From: Methyloceanibacter superfactus
Lineage (GTDB): Bacteria; Pseudomonadota; Alphaproteobacteria; Rhizobiales; Methyloligellaceae
Assembly (NCBI RefSeq): GCF_001723305.1
Contig: NZ_LPWF01000025.1
Span: forward strand, 142,664-206,663
Direction: 5' to 3'
Length of the DNA stretch: 64,000 bases
Every line of letters starts with the position of its first letter. Position 1 is the stretch's first letter. Shown here in pieces: positions 7,108 to 16,819 of the stretch. A program made the translations under genes and the position numbers. The notes beneath the pieces are model-generated. The model was not told the DNA's origin. It worked only from the letters and a program-made list of their open reading frames with translations, and ran no database searches.

Positions 7108-10100
7108 TTAGCCGCCGCTCTTCGAGCCTCGCTTCGCTCGCGCCTCAGGATGACGGGCTTTTGCTTTGCCGTACCCGCCGCCGGTCGGTGTTTTGATGAC
7201 GATCGCCTCGCCCGCCTGGATGACCGTCTGATCGGCGCCTTTCAGCCGCTCCAACCGGCCGGTCTTGCGCTTCACCCAGTTCTCGCCCGTCTGGCCGGGA
7301 TCGCCGCCCTTGGTCCCGAAAGGACGGATCTTCCGGAAGCCCGACAGGATGGCGCAGTTCATCTCCTCGAGGAAGCGGATGACGCGCAGCGTCCCGTCGC
7401 CGGCGCGCCATTCGCCCTTGCCGCCGGAGCCGCGCGCGATCTCGAACCGCTCCAGCAGAACCGGATAGCGCAGCTCAAGCACCTCGGGGTCCGTGAGCCG
7501 CGAGTTGGTCATATGGGTCTGCACCGCCGCCACGCCGTCGAAGCCGGAGCCGGCCGGCGCGCCCGAGCAGATCGTCTCGTAATATTGGAACTGCGCGTTG
7601 CCGAAGGTGAGATTGTTCATGGTGCCTTGCGCCGAACCCAGCACGCCGAGCGCGCCATAGAGACAATTCACGATGGTCTGGCTCGTCTCCACATTGCCGC
7701 CGGCGACCGGCGCCGGATAGTTCGGCTTTAACAACGAGCCCTTCGGCACCACGATCTTGATATGCCGCAGGGAGCCGGCGTTGAGCGGGATGTCGTCGTC
7801 CACCAGCGTGCGGAACACGTAGAGCACGCATGCCCGGGTGATCGGCTCCGGCGCATTGAACGTGGTCGCGGTCTGCGCGCTGGTGCCGGTGAAATCGACG
7901 ACAGCCTTCTTGGCCTGCTTGTCGATGGTGATGGCGACCTTGATGCGGCTTCCCTGATCGGTCTCCACCTCGAAGCGCGAATTCTTGAGCTTGGCGATGA
8001 CCGCGCGCACAGCCTCCGCCGCGTTGTCCTGCACATGGCCCATATAGGCGGTCACCGTGGCGAGCCCGTAATGGCGGACCATCTTGCGGAGCTCGATGAC
8101 ACCCTTCTCGTTGGCCGCCACCTGCGCCTTGAGGTCGGCGATATTCTGCTCGACGTTCCGCACCGGATAGGGGGCTTCCGTGAGCAGCGTCCGCACGTCC
8201 TTCTCCTGGAAGCGGCCGCGTCCCACCAGCTTGAACGGATCGATGTAGACGCCTTCCTCCTCGATCGACGTGGCCTTGGGGCTCATGGAGCCCGGCGCGA
8301 TGCCGCCGATATCGGCGTGGTGGCCGCGCGCGGCGACGAAGAACAAGAGGTCGGAACTGTTCTCGGCGAAGACCGGCGTCACCACGGTGATGTCGGGGAG
8401 ATGCGTGCCGCCGTTGTAAGGCGCGTTCAACATCCACACATCGCCCGGCCTCAAATCGTCGCCCACCTCGCGCAGGATCGTCTCCACGCTGCGGTCCATG
8501 GAGCCGAGATGTACGGGGATATGCGGCGCGTTGGCGATCAGGCGGCCGCGTGCATCGAAGATGGCGCAGGAGAAGTCGAGCCGCTCCTTGATGTTCACCG
8601 ATCGGGCCGTGTTCTGCAGCGCATAGCCCATCTGCTCGGCGACCGACACGAACAGATTGTTGAACACTTCGAGCATGACCGGATCGGCACGCTTGCTGAC
8701 CTTGGCTTCCGTCTTCTTCTTGGTGCGCGTGAGCAGCAGATGATTCTTGGCGGTCACCTCCGCCTGCCAGTCGGGCTCGACCATCACGGTCTGATGGTCC
8801 TCGATGAGAAGCGCCGGTCCGTCGAGGCGCATGCCGGGCGCGAGGCCGGCGCGCAGATAGACCGGCGCGTCATGCCAGGCGCCATGGGTGAACACGTCCG
8901 CGCGGGTATGCGGCTCCGGGGACGGCGCCATGTTCGCCGTCGCGGCATCCTGCTCGGCGATGAGCGCGCCGCCGCCGACGCCTTCGACCTCGACCGCCTC
9001 GATCTCGATATCCTTCTCCGGGCTGATGAAGCCGAAGCGTTGCTGGTGGGCGATCTCGAACAGGGCGCGCATGCCGCGCAATGAGCCGACCGGTACCGGC
9101 AGCGCGCTATCGGTGCCCGCATAGCGGAGATGGGCTTGCGCCGTGACCTTGACCCCATCCGCGGCGATGCCCTGGCGCACCAGCTCCTCCCGGACCTGGA
9201 CCGCGAGCGGCGCGGTGATCCCGGCGAGCGCGGCGAGGCCGTTGTCGTCGAAGCGCTCCAGCACCGCTTGCGTGCGCGTGGCGCGCAAGCTCGCGAGCCC
9301 CATGCCGTAGGCCGACAGCACGCCGGACAGCGGATGCAGCAACACGGACTTGATGCCGAGCGCGTCGGCCACGAGACAGGCATGCTGCCCGCCGGCGCCG
9401 CCGAACGAGTTCATCACATACTCGCCGACGTCGTAGCCGCGTTGCACGGAGATCGTCTTGATCGCGTTCGCCATATTCTCCACGGCGATCCGGATGAAGC
9501 CGTCGGCGATCTCTTCCGGATCGCGTCCGTCGCCGACCTTTCGCGCCAGCGCCTTGAACGCCTTCGCCACCGCGCCGCGATCGAGGGGCCGATCCTGCGC
9601 GGGGCCGAAAATATGCGGGAAGAAGTCCGGCTGAAGCTTGCCCGTCATCACATTGGCGTCGGTGACGGTGAGCGGGCCGCCACGGCGATAGGCGAGGGGC
9701 CCCGGATCGGCGCCGGCCGAGTCGGGGCCCACGCGGAATCGCGCGCCGTCGAAATGCAGGATCGAGCCGCCGCCTGCGGCCACCGTATGGATGAGCATCA
9801 TCGGCGCGCGCACCCGCGCCCCCGCCACCACGCTCTCCGAGGTCCGCTCGTAGGTGCCGTCGTAATGGCAGACATCGGTCGAGGTGCCGCCCATGTCGAA
9901 GCCGATCACCTTGGCGAAGCCGGCCGCTTGCGCCGTCTCCACCGCCCCGACCACACCGCCTGCGGGCCCCGACAGGATCGCGTCCTTGCCACGGAACAGA
10001 TTGGCCGACGTCAGCCCGCCAGAGGACTGCATGAACAGGAGCCGTGGGCTCTTCGCCGTTTGACCGGCCGACAGGGCCGACGCCACCTGATCCACGTAGC

Positions 10101-10761
10101 GGCGCAGGAGCGGCGAGAGATACGCATCGACCACGGCGGTATCGCCACGGCCGACGAACTTGACCAGCGGGCTCACCTCATGGCTCGCCGAGATTTGCGT
10201 GAAGCCGAGCGTGCGGGCGAGTTCCGCCGCCGCGTGCTCATGCTCCGGATAGGCGTAAGCGTGCATGAAGACGATGGCGACCGCCTCGATGCCGGCCTCC
10301 CGCGCGGCCGCCAACGCCGCGCCCGTGGCGTCGAGATCGAGCGGCACCTCCACGCTGCCGTCGGCGCGCACCCGCTCCGGCACCTCCGCCACCTGGGCAT
10401 AGAGCATCGAAGGCTTCTCGATCTGCCGGGCGAAGATTTTGGGCCGAGCCTGGTAGCCGATCTCGAGCGCGTCCTTGAAGCCTTGGCTGACCACGAGCAG
10501 CACGGGATCGCCCTTGCGCTCGAGCAGCGCGTTGGTGGCGACGGTGGTGCCCATGCGCACGCTGCCGATCGTCTCGGGCGGCAGGCGCTTGGCGCGCGGC
10601 GTGCCGATCAGGTCGGCGATGCCGGCGATGGCGGCGTCCGGATAGGCTTCCGGGTTCTCGGAGAGGAGCTTGGCGGTAACGAGCCTGCCGTCAGGCGCCC
10701 GCGCCACGATATCGGTGAAGGTGCCGCCGCGATCGATAAAGAATTGCCAGTTGCCGCTCAT
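7108..10761 (-). CDS. oplAH: 5-oxoprolinase (ATP-hydrolysing), fused A and B subunits
   Basis: 1217 residues, fusing a HyuA-type ATPase half to a HyuB-type half, the usual layout of eukaryotic/proteobacterial 5-oxoprolinase. It has HyuA_N with [11 protein letters not shown] (about 10-20), the ATP-site signature [16 protein letters not shown] near 290, and the [17 protein letters not shown] region near 455. HyuB starts around 690 ([20 protein letters not shown]), with [17 protein letters not shown] and GGGYG near the end. It opens 5-oxo-L-proline to L-glutamate with ATP, in the cytoplasm. The last residues ([15 protein letters not shown]) come from translation of a palindromic repeat at 7119-7156. 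ATG at 10761. Confidence 0.9.
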   Translation of the reverse strand: MSGNWQFFIDRGGTFTDIVARAPDGRLVTAKLLSENPEAYPDAAIAGIADLIGTPRAKRLPPETIGSVRMGTTVATNALLERKGDPVLLVVSQGFKDALEIGYQARPKIFARQIEKPSMLYAQVAEVPERVRADGSVEVPLDLDATGAALAAAREAGIEAVAIVFMHAYAYPEHEHAAAELARTLGFTQISASHEVSPLVKFVGRGDTAVVDAYLSPLLRRYVDQVASALSAGQTAKSPRLLFMQSSGGLTSANLFRGKDAILSGPAGGVVGAVETAQAAGFAKVIGFDMGGTSTDVCHYDGTYERTSESVVAGARVRAPMMLIHTVAAGGGSILHFDGARFRVGPDSAGADPGPLAYRRGGPLTVTDANVMTGKLQPDFFPHIFGPAQDRPLDRGAVAKAFKALARKVGDGRDPEEIADGFIRIAVENMANAIKTISVQRGYDVGEYVMNSFGGAGGQHACLVADALGIKSVLLHPLSGVLSAYGMGLASLRATRTQAVLERFDDNGLAALAGITAPLAVQVREELVRQGIAADGVKVTAQAHLRYAGTDSALPVPVGSLRGMRALFEIAHQQRFGFISPEKDIEIEAVEVEGVGGGALIAEQDAATANMAPSPEPHTRADVFTHGAWHDAPVYLRAGLAPGMRLDGPALLIEDHQTVMVEPDWQAEVTAKNHLLLTRTKKKTEAKVSKRADPVMLEVFNNLFVSVAEQMGYALQNTARSVNIKERLDFSCAIFDARGRLIANAPHIPVHLGSMDRSVETILREVGDDLRPGDVWMLNAPYNGGTHLPDITVVTPVFAENSSDLLFFVAARGHHADIGGIAPGSMSPKATSIEEEGVYIDPFKLVGRGRFQEKDVRTLLTEAPYPVRNVEQNIADLKAQVAANEKGVIELRKMVRHYGLATVTAYMGHVQDNAAEAVRAVIAKLKNSRFEVETDQGSRIKVAITIDKQAKKAVVDFTGTSAQTATTFNAPEPITRACVLYVFRTLVDDDIPLNAGSLRHIKIVVPKGSLLKPNYPAPVAGGNVETSQTIVNCLYGALGVLGSAQGTMNNLTFGNAQFQYYETICSGAPAGSGFDGVAAVQTHMTNSRLTDPEVLELRYPVLLERFEIARGSGGKGEWRAGDGTLRVIRFLEEMNCAILSGFRKIRPFGTKGGDPGQTGENWVKRKTGRLERLKGADQTVIQAGEAIVIKTPTGGGYGKAKARHPEARAKRGSKSGG
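7119..7156. repeat. REP-like palindromic element inside the 3' end of oplAH
   Basis: The sequence, read on plus, runs from CTTCGAGCCTCGCTTCGCTC to CAGGATGACGGG. It resembles the interspersed '..TCGAG..GCGCTTCGCGC..CTCAG.ATGACG' palindromes common in Rhizobiales genomes. CGAGC and GCTCG form the core inverted arms. It supplies the last dozen codons of oplAH. Confidence 0.6.
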
Positions 10762-10780
10762 GATTGCGGAGTTACCCGCA

Positions 10781-11310
10781 TCAGGCGATGCGCTTCAAGC
10801 CCGCCGCGTATTGTTTCCAACGCCGCACATAGACATCGGCCCCCCGGGCGATCATGGCCCGGGCCTTGTCGTCGGTCTCGCGCACGGCTTTGGCGGGCGA
10901 ACCGAGGATCACGGAATTTGTCGGGAAATTCCTTGCCCTCGGTGATGAGGCGTTGGCGCCGACCAGGCAATTGGCGCCGATCTTCGCGCCGTTCAGGATC
11001 GTCGTGCCCATGCCGATCAGGCTGTTATCGCCGATGATGCAGCCATGCAGCACCACGTTATGGCCGATGACGCAGTCCTTGCCGATGGTGAGCGGGAAGC
11101 CGGGATCGGTGTGCAGCGTGGCGTTGTCCTGGATTTGCGAGCGGGCGCCGATATCGATCCACTCATTGTCGCCGCGCAGGACCGCGCCCCACCAGATGCT
11201 GACATCGGAATGGAGCCGCACCCGGCCGACCACCGAGGCCGTCTCCGCCACCCAATAAAGACCGTCGGCCGGAAATTCGGGCTCTCGCCGTCAAGCTCGT
11301 AGATCGCCAT
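10781..11310 (-). CDS. Gamma carbonic anhydrase family protein (LbH fold), three indels
   Basis: About 176 residues when restored. Left-handed beta-helix hexapeptides are obvious ([22 protein letters not shown], then [18 protein letters not shown]). The zinc-site histidines of the family appear in ATLHTD and [10 protein letters not shown], so it may hydrate CO2 or be an inactive relative. It begins [10 protein letters not shown] at 11310. One G is missing near 11273, and two indels near 10945 and 10915 cancel each other. They replace the expected family segment [16 protein letters not shown] with [16 protein letters not shown]. It is 19 bp downstream-side neighbour of oplAH, on the same strand. 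Confidence 0.85.
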
Positions 11311-11392
11311 GGCCGCTCCTCATGCCCTCGTTTATGCCTCGCCCGGCCTTGAATACGCGTCTGGGGCCGTCTTGTCATGCCCGTGGACCCTG

Positions 11393-11860
11393 TCAGCCTT
11401 TCCGGATCACGGTGAGCGAGCCGTCGGTTTCGAGAACGACGCATTCAATCTCCGCCAGCGTCGTGCTTCCGCTGTCGCGCAACGCCGCCTGGATCTCGTC
11501 ACGGGTTACCCGCTGCGCCCCCATGGCATCGTCCAAATAGGTGCCGTCGCGGACGAGAAGTGTGGGCTCGCTTTTGATCAGTTTCTCCACGGCCCGGAAC
11601 CGCACCGAGAGCCAAGTGATGACGAACTGTAGGCCGATGAGGAGCGCCAAGGCGAGAACGCCCTCGGCGAGGGGAATCGAATTGTTGAGGATGACGGCCG
11701 CGAAGGTTGAGCCGAGCGCCACCGTCACCACGAGATCGAACGCGTTCATCTTGCTCAAGGAGCGTTTGCCGGACACGCGCAGCAGGACGATCAGCGCCCC
11801 ATAGGCCAGGGTGCCGACCACGAGCACGCGGAGAAGTCCGAACCAGCTGTCGAAGAACAT
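11393..11860 (-). CDS. DUF421 domain membrane protein (YetF/YcaP family)
   Basis: 155 residues. Three N-terminal hydrophobic segments (about 6-25, 35-55, 60-80) precede a small cytoplasmic alpha/beta domain. The signature VLLRVSGKRSLSKMNAFDLVVTVALGS is the DUF421 transmembrane core. RAVEKLIKSEPTLLVRDG and ALRDSGSTTLAEIECVVLETDGSLTVI are its soluble domain. Function is not established. The start chosen is the ATG at 11860-11858 (MFFDSWFGLLR) because the family begins there; the frame stays open further upstream but that extension has no family similarity. It is 64 bp downstream of the DUF4142/PRC-barrel gene, on the same strand. Confidence 0.88.
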   Translation of the reverse strand: MFFDSWFGLLRVLVVGTLAYGALIVLLRVSGKRSLSKMNAFDLVVTVALGSTFAAVILNNSIPLAEGVLALALLIGLQFVITWLSVRFRAVEKLIKSEPTLLVRDGTYLDDAMGAQRVTRDEIQAALRDSGSTTLAEIECVVLETDGSLTVIRKG

Positions 11861-11924
11861 GGTGATCTCCAAAACGAGATGGGCGGCCGAAGCCGCCCAT
11901 CCAGAATCTGCCAAAGTCCAGCGG

Positions 11925-13040
11925 TTACTCGACGGTCGTCTCGCTGTCCGTCGCGGCCCGCTTCTCGCGCTTCTCGCCAAGCCACACAAAGGTCGGCGCC
12001 GCCTCGAGCTGCTCCTTGGTGGCGTCGACGACGACGACAATGTCGCTATGCAACGGATCGTCGGCATCCACGGCTTCGGTCGTCTTGTCCTCGGTCTTGG
12101 CGTCCTTGTCGGTCTCGGTCTCGGCGTTCTTCTCCATGGCGTCCTCCGAGCGGAATTTCAGCGCGTCGAACGGCACGCCGACATCCTTCTCGCCGAGGCC
12201 AAGGAAACCGCCGACGCCGATGGTCACGGCGACGACCTTGCCTTTCTCGTTGAGGATCACGTTGTTGATCTCACCGAGGGTCTGGCCGCCTTCATTCTGC
12301 ACGGTGCGGCCGAGCAGGGCTTGCGCCGTCCAGTCGGTCGGCTCCTGGCGCGTCACGTAGTTGAAAGCGGGCGGCGTGGGCTTTTCGTCCTTCGCCTGCT
12401 CTTCGGTGCCCTTGACGTCGGTCTCCTCGGTCACCTTCTCGGCCATGGCCTTGTCATCCATGGCCTTGTCGGTCTTCGGCTCGGCCATCGGCGTGGCGTC
12501 GTCCGCCTCGGCCGTCTTGGCCGGCTTGGCGATCTCGGTGTTGAGCGCCTTGGCTTCCTTCAGATGCTCCTTCAAGGCGGGCAGCGTATCGCCGGCCCAG
12601 TTTTTGAGCGCCTCGTTGTCGCCGGATTCGGCGTAAGCCGCGAACAGGCTCACGGCCTTCTCATGGGCCGCGACTTGCATCGGCACATAGGCCTTGTCGA
12701 ACGCTTCACCCGAAGCGCTGTTCAACTCGTCGAGTTTGGCCTTGTGCGCCTCGTCGAGCTCCGCCGGCAAGGTCGCCTTGATGTCCTCGTCCTTCACCAG
12801 CGCCTTCAGGTCCTTGCTCGTCGCGGTGTGGTCCTCGACCATCTCCTCGCCGAAGTCCTGAACGTCCTCGTGCTTGGCCTTCTTGGCCGCGAGGTCGCCC
12901 GACTGGATCTCGAACATGTCGCTGATGGCGACCTTGTTCACGAAGTCTTGGGTGGAAACGGTTTCGGCGAAGGCGGGCGCGCTCGCCAGTAGCGGCAAGG
13001 TAAGCGCTAGCGCTGCCGCAAAAGCGGTTCGTGTCATCAT
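11925..13040 (-). CDS. Secreted DUF4142 plus PRC-barrel protein
   Basis: 371 residues. It has a signal peptide (about 1-25, ending AFAE), then a DUF4142 four-helix, ferritin-like region (about 27-165, TQDFVNKVAISDMFEIQSGDLAAKKA). An acidic, Lys/Glu-rich low-complexity linker follows (about 170-230), then a PRC-barrel domain (about 240-300, LLGRTVQNEGGQTLGEINNVILNEKGKVVAVTIGVGGFLG..KDVGVPFDAL). A second acidic insert precedes the tail. It probably acts in the periplasm and envelope stress is a guess. The start ATG at 13040 has AGGAGC 5 bp upstream. The next ATG (13037) is also possible. Confidence 0.85.
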   Translation of the reverse strand: MMTRTAFAAALALTLPLLASAPAFAETVSTQDFVNKVAISDMFEIQSGDLAAKKAKHEDVQDFGEEMVEDHTATSKDLKALVKDEDIKATLPAELDEAHKAKLDELNSASGEAFDKAYVPMQVAAHEKAVSLFAAYAESGDNEALKNWAGDTLPALKEHLKEAKALNTEIAKPAKTAEADDATPMAEPKTDKAMDDKAMAEKVTEETDVKGTEEQAKDEKPTPPAFNYVTRQEPTDWTAQALLGRTVQNEGGQTLGEINNVILNEKGKVVAVTIGVGGFLGLGEKDVGVPFDALKFRSEDAMEKNAETETDKDAKTEDKTTEAVDADDPLHSDIVVVVDATKEQLEAAPTFVWLGEKREKRAATDSETTVE

Positions 13041-13254
13041 ATTGCTCCTATTTGTCTTTGGCCGCGGTGGGCGCGGCGCGGGGGCGTTTCTGTGCACGAT
13101 CAACGGTGGACGGCCGCGCTCGGTTCCATCGTTCCGCCGCATTGCCAGGGGCACAACCTTGAGCCGGCTCCGGCCGCGCCCTAGTGTGGCGCGTGACGAT
13201 GGGTGCCACGCGACGGGTGGGTGGTACGCGACGATCGCCTGAACAGGGGGAACG

Positions 13255-13695
13255 ATGGGACGACAGCTTGTCCGTCTGGCCGCGAGTTTGATGGTGACGT
13301 TCGGCGCCGGCGTGCTCGACGCCGCGGCCGAGCCGCTGCCTGTCGCGCCGCCGAGCCAAAGCCTCGTGCAACCCGTCTGGGGTTTCAACGGCTCCTGCGA
13401 TCCGATCGACTTCGACAGCGTGAAGATCGAATACCGCCGCGACCGCGGCTATCAGCTCACCATCACTGGCATCAAGCCCTACACAAACATGGAAGTATCG
13501 CTGAACAGCGAGCCCTATGACCGCAAGCCGGCTTACTTGCGGACCGTGGTCGTCGGTTGCGTCAAGAACTTCATCGTGGTGCCGCTGGAAACGCCCTATT
13601 ACCTCACCGTGCCCCTGGCCCCGCTCATGGGCACCAAAGGGGTCGAGATCGTCGGCGCCTCGGGCAGCGTCCGCCGCAACGCCCCCCGGCGATAG
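13255..13695 (+). CDS. Small secreted protein of unknown function
   Basis: 146 residues. A signal peptide (about 1-25, ending AAAEP) precedes a mature domain containing a single Cys pair (C43 in NGSCDPIDF and C101 in VVGCVKNF). The composition is beta-strand rich (VKIEYRRDRGYQLTITGI, LRTVVVGCVKNFIVVPLETPYYLTVPL). I recognise no family. It diverges from the DUF4142/PRC-barrel gene across 214 bp that hold both promoters. The ATG at 13255 has AGGGGGAACG immediately before it. Confidence 0.65.
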   Translation: MGRQLVRLAASLMVTFGAGVLDAAAEPLPVAPPSQSLVQPVWGFNGSCDPIDFDSVKIEYRRDRGYQLTITGIKPYTNMEVSLNSEPYDRKPAYLRTVVVGCVKNFIVVPLETPYYLTVPLAPLMGTKGVEIVGASGSVRRNAPRR

Positions 13696-13786
13696 AGGGC
13701 GGGGCCGAAGCCCCTTGTACGCCTGGCCCCCCCGGCTATGAGGGGGCGCCCCTTAAGGCCAATCTCGAAGGTGAAGTGAGCCTCAC

Positions 13787-14104
13787 ATGAGTTCCGAAGC
13801 GTCCCATCGCCCGGCGTCGCACGGCGGCGGCAACCCGCTGGTTATCCTCATTATTTCGCTGTGCGCGGCCATCGTCATGGCCGGCGGCTGCGGCATCGTG
13901 CTGGAGGCGTTCGTCATCGCCGCCGCCAATCTTTTCGAGCTCGGCAGCACCTTTGTCTGGGTCGCGAGCGCGGCCAACGCTGCTCTGGTTCTCTGGCTTG
14001 GGCTGTGGACCTTCGCCCGCTCTTGGCATGTCGAGCGACGCTTGCGGGCCGGCCTCGAGGTCGACGAGCCCAGCTGGTCGATCCTCGCCAATTTTCGGGC
14101 TTAA
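13787..14104 (+). CDS. Small membrane protein, unknown
   Basis: 105 residues with two strong transmembrane segments (about 18-42, NPLVILIISLCAAIVMAGGCGIVLEAFVI, and about 52-74, FVWVASAANAALVLWLGLWTFA). A short basic/acidic C-terminal tail follows (RSWHVERRLRAGLEVDEPSW). I recognise no domain. It lies 91 bp after the preceding secreted-protein gene and 112 bp before the DnaJ-like gene on the same strand, so it may share transcription with either. ATG at 13787. Confidence 0.6.
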   Translation: MSSEASHRPASHGGGNPLVILIISLCAAIVMAGGCGIVLEAFVIAAANLFELGSTFVWVASAANAALVLWLGLWTFARSWHVERRLRAGLEVDEPSWSILANFRA

Positions 14105-14215
14105 CCGCCGGTTTCCGGTAGAAACGCGCATTCATGCCGCGCGATTATGCAATGCGGCTCGGACGAAAAGTCCATATGCTCTGACCAAAGCAACAACCCG
14201 TGGGGGAGTTCGGCA

Positions 14216-14935
14216 ATGTCGGTTTGGGGAAAGCTCGCAGGCGCGGCCGCCGGGCTCGCGGTTGGAGGTCCGATTGGGGCGCTGCTGGGCGGCGTAGCAG
14301 GCCATTACGCCATCGATCGTGATCAGGAGCAGGACGGGCCGGCCGAGAACCAGGTCGCCTTCACCGTGGGCGTGATTGCGCTCGGCGCCAAGATGGCCAA
14401 GGCCGACGGCGTCGTCACCATGGACGAGGTCAACGCCTTCAAGGAGGTGTTCAAGGTTCCCGAGGGCGAGATGAAGAACGTCGCGCGCGTCTTCAATTTG
14501 GCCAAGCAGGACGTGGCCGGCTACGAGGCCTATGCCGAGCAGCTCGCCACCATGTTCAAGGGGAACCGCAAGCTGCTCGAGGACGTGCTCGAGGGCCTGT
14601 TCCATATCGCCAAGGCGGACGAAGCCTTGCATCCGGGCGAGGAGGAGTTCCTGTCCCAGGTGGCCAAGCGCTTTGGCCTCACCGCCACCGAGTTCAGCTA
14701 CATCAAGGCGCGCCATGTGGTCGCCGCCAAGCGCAATCCGTATGACGTGCTCGGCATCGAGCCGTCGATCAGCATGGAAGATCTCAAGAGCCAGTACCGC
14801 AAGCTGGTCGCCGACAACCATCCCGACAAGCTGATGGCCCGCGGTGTGCCCAAGGAGTTCATCGCCATCGCCACCGAGAAGGTAGCGACCATCAACGAGG
14901 CCTATGACGTGATCGCCAGAGAGCGCGGTCTATAG
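14216..14935 (+). CDS. djlA: DjlA-like co-chaperone (TerB plus C-terminal J domain)
   Basis: 239 residues. A Gly-rich hydrophobic N-terminus (GAAAGLAVGGPIGALLGGVAG) probably inserts into the membrane, as in DjlA. A TerB-like helical domain (about 45-160, VIALGAKMAKADGVVTMDEVNAF.., repeated as HIAKADEALHPGEEEFL) follows. A J domain occupies about 175-238, with the HPD motif seen as NHPDKL. It would stimulate DnaK ATPase at the membrane. The ATG at 14216 gives the typical family start MSVWGKLAG; GGGGGAG lies 8 bp upstream. The frame is open upstream to 14147 without similarity. Confidence 0.88.
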   Translation: MSVWGKLAGAAAGLAVGGPIGALLGGVAGHYAIDRDQEQDGPAENQVAFTVGVIALGAKMAKADGVVTMDEVNAFKEVFKVPEGEMKNVARVFNLAKQDVAGYEAYAEQLATMFKGNRKLLEDVLEGLFHIAKADEALHPGEEEFLSQVAKRFGLTATEFSYIKARHVVAAKRNPYDVLGIEPSISMEDLKSQYRKLVADNHPDKLMARGVPKEFIAIATEKVATINEAYDVIARERGL

Positions 14936-15041
14936 GTGACGGCCAGCGACGTCAGTCCCGCGACGGCGGTCGTCCGGTAGTCACCGCCTCCGTTCGTTAC
15001 GATTGCCCGGTCAATGCCGGGCAATGATACAAGCAGACACC

Positions 15042-15812
15042 ATGACCGCCGCCCCCGACAGCAAGCTCGCCACTTCGTGGTGCCCGTCGCCGAACTACGA
15101 GCCACGGCGCGAAGGCCGCGTGCCCGACATGCTGATCCTGCATTACACCGGCATGGAAACCTCGGACGCGGCGCTCGATTGGCTGACGCGCGAGGAGGCA
15201 AAAGTCTCCGCCCATTATCTCGTCGACGAGGCGGGCCGCATTGACCAGATCGTGGCGGAGGAGATGCGCGCTTGGCATGCAGGGCAGAGCTATTGGGCCG
15301 GCGAGACCGACCTCAATTCCTGTTCTATCGGCATCGAGATCCACAACCCGGGCCACGAGTTCGGCTATCCGGACTTTCCCGATGTGCAGATGCAAGCGGT
15401 CGAAGCGCTCTGCCGTGACATCTTGAGCCGTCAGGACATCCCGGCCGCGCGCGTCCTCGCCCATTCCGACATCGCCCCGGGGCGCAAGCGCGACCCCGGC
15501 GAGCGCTTCGACTGGGCGCGCCTTGCCCGCGCCGGTGTCGGCCTGTGGGTCGAGCCGGCGCGCTCGGGACCGACGAGGGCTTCGGCCCCGGCGACGAGAA
15601 TGAAGAGGTCCGCCGAGCTGCAGCGCGGGCTGCAGGCGTTCGGTTACGGGGTGGAGGTCACCTCGACCTTCGGCAAGGGCTTGGAGCAGGTGGTCGAAGC
15701 GTTTCAGCGCCACTACCGCCCCCTCCGGGTAGACGGCCGAGCCGACGCCTCCACCCGCGAGACGCTGGCCCGGCTGCTCGCCGCCGCGCGCCGCGCCGCG
15801 GCCACCTCCTAG
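15042..15812 (+). CDS. N-acetylmuramoyl-L-alanine amidase with C-terminal peptidoglycan-binding domain (AmiD type)
   Basis: 256 residues. An amidase_2/PGRP domain (about 25-165) has MLILHYTGM with the first Zn-binding His, EMRAWHAGQSYW, NSCSIGIEIHNPG with the catalytic-side Glu, and RVLAHSDIAPGRKRDPGERF with the second His and the Asp. A PG_binding_1-like domain (about 190-245, LQRGLQAFGYGVEVT..VVEAFQRHYRP) follows. It cleaves the MurNAc-L-Ala bond in muropeptides. There is no clear signal peptide from this start, so it may act on recycled material; starts at 15024 or TTG 15003 are possible. A compensated pair of indels (about 15558 and 15615) scrambles the linker (RSGPTRASAPATRMKR); the neighbouring frame reads LGTDEGFGPGDENEEVR. 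Confidence 0.87.
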   Translation: MTAAPDSKLATSWCPSPNYEPRREGRVPDMLILHYTGMETSDAALDWLTREEAKVSAHYLVDEAGRIDQIVAEEMRAWHAGQSYWAGETDLNSCSIGIEIHNPGHEFGYPDFPDVQMQAVEALCRDILSRQDIPAARVLAHSDIAPGRKRDPGERFDWARLARAGVGLWVEPARSGPTRASAPATRMKRSAELQRGLQAFGYGVEVTSTFGKGLEQVVEAFQRHYRPLRVDGRADASTRETLARLLAAARRAAATS

Positions 15813-15835
15813 CAGCCAGTCCTGGCCGCAAAGAA

Positions 15836-15866
15836 TGGGCCCGCCCCGAAGCACGGAGCGAGCCCA
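15836..15866 (-). terminator. Possible terminator for the 88-residue YHS-like gene
   Basis: A 9-bp stem (TGGGCTCGC/GCGGGCCCA read on minus, one G-U pair) followed by TTCTTTG. The T run is weak. It shares a GGCCCGCC-like core with the terminators of its two paralogs. Confidence 0.4.
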
Positions 15867-15907
15867 AAGAGAACAACGAGAACACTGCTTCGTCTAAGAT
15901 CGCGCTG

Positions 15908-16174
15908 CTAGTGCATGCTCTGATAGGCGGTATGCGCCTTGCGGGCATTCCGCTTCGGATGCTGCATGAATTCAGACATCGCCGACTGGCTACCGAAGCA
16001 ATAGGTCTTGCCGTCGAGCTGTGAGTTGATGCTGCAATCCGTCTTGATGGCCTGGCCATGCGCTAGGGCCATTGCATCCATATTCTCATATTCGCCTGTC
16101 GCGGCGAGCGCGGCCGAGGCAAGCCCGAGCATGAGGACGCTGACGACGGATGTGGTCGAGAAGATCCGAAACAT
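15908..16174 (-). CDS. Small secreted YHS-like protein (paralog 1 of 3)
   Basis: 88 residues. A signal peptide (about 1-25, ending ALAA) is followed by a short conserved module: GEYENMDAMALAHGQAIKTDCSINSQLDGKTYCFGSQSAMSEFMQHPKRNARKA. The pattern T-D-C-S-x-N ... D-G-K-x-Y-C-F ... F-x-x-x-P resembles the YHS metal-binding domain (DPVCGM...GKxYYFCS..C...F...P). In this copy the early Cys of its paralogs (CTMGLALGQ) is replaced by D. Function is unknown; it is presumably periplasmic, binding metal or heme-related ligands. It is last in a minus-strand series with two paralogs and a Crp/Fnr gene. No CRP-type palindrome is seen upstream of this copy. Confidence 0.72.
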   Translation of the reverse strand: MFRIFSTTSVVSVLMLGLASAALAATGEYENMDAMALAHGQAIKTDCSINSQLDGKTYCFGSQSAMSEFMQHPKRNARKAHTAYQSMH

Positions 16175-16404
16175 AACTGCCCTCCCAGATTCGATTTCTT
16201 AGGATGCGCCGCCATGCGGTCCCTAGAGGGCACGCCGCTCGCGGACGCGGGGCCGACTCTACGCGCGCGCCGGCCGGCAGGAGAGCGTTGGTGGCGGCAA
16301 GCGTTAAGGAGGGCTTGGCGGGGTCGGGCGATCTTTAGTCAGATCAGCCGCGCAGTTTCGTAAATCCGTTCCGGCGTGCGGCGGACTCAAGGAAGGCGCA
16401 AGGA

Positions 16405-16437
16405 AAAGGCCCGCCCCAGGAGGCGGGGCGGGCCTTT
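16405..16437 (-). terminator. Rho-independent terminator downstream of YHS-like paralog 2
   Basis: A 13-bp perfect inverted repeat AAAGGCCCGCCCC/GGGGCGGGCCTTT with a 7-base loop; read on minus it ends in TTTT. It sits 33 bp beyond the stop of the 16470-16733 gene. Confidence 0.85.
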
Positions 16438-16469
16438 GGCGACTAGGAGGGTACGGGGGAGTCTAGGTC

Positions 16470-16733
16470 CTAGTGCTTGCTCTTGTAGTAGGTGTCGGCC
16501 TTGGCGAGATTGCCGGCCGGGTCCTTCATAAACAGCGTTTTGGCCGTCTCGTTCCCGAAGCAATACGTTTTGCCGTCGACCTCGGCATTGATCGAGCAAT
16601 CTGTCTCCACGTCCTGGCCGAGCGCCAGACCCATGGTGCACATATTGTCGTACTCGCCGGTCGTCGCCGCGGTGGCCGCGGTGGCGAACAGCACGGCGCC
16701 GGCCATCGCGGAAGCGAGAAGAAGTTTTTTCAT
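16470..16733 (-). CDS. Small secreted YHS-like protein (paralog 2 of 3)
   Basis: 87 residues. A signal peptide (about 1-24, ending ATAA) precedes a mature module GEYDNMCTMGLALGQDVETDCSINAEVDGKTYCFGNETAKTLFMKDPAGNLAKADTYY. This is nearly collinear with paralog 1 and with residues about 47-105 of paralog 3. Three cysteines (CTMG, TDCS, YCF) sit where a YHS-type domain would bind metal. The ATG at 16733 follows GGAGGAAACCAC, a strong ribosome site. A CRP-type palindrome lies about 97 bp upstream (16820-16838), and the gene ends at a strong terminator, so it is an independent unit. Confidence 0.78.
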   Translation of the reverse strand: MKKLLLASAMAGAVLFATAATAATTGEYDNMCTMGLALGQDVETDCSINAEVDGKTYCFGNETAKTLFMKDPAGNLAKADTYYKSKH

Positions 16734-16819
16734 GTGGTTTCCTCCAAGTGGGATAGCGCGGCGGGGGAGAGACCCCGTCGTCGCCCGTGACAAGACTCTA
16801 TGGGAATCTAACGCAAAGC

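Noticed and set aside
9130..11037. Open frame of more than 600 codons on plus, opposite 5-oxoprolinase
   Set aside because: His/Arg-rich composition typical of antisense frames in high-GC DNA; the minus strand has complete HyuA/HyuB motifs.
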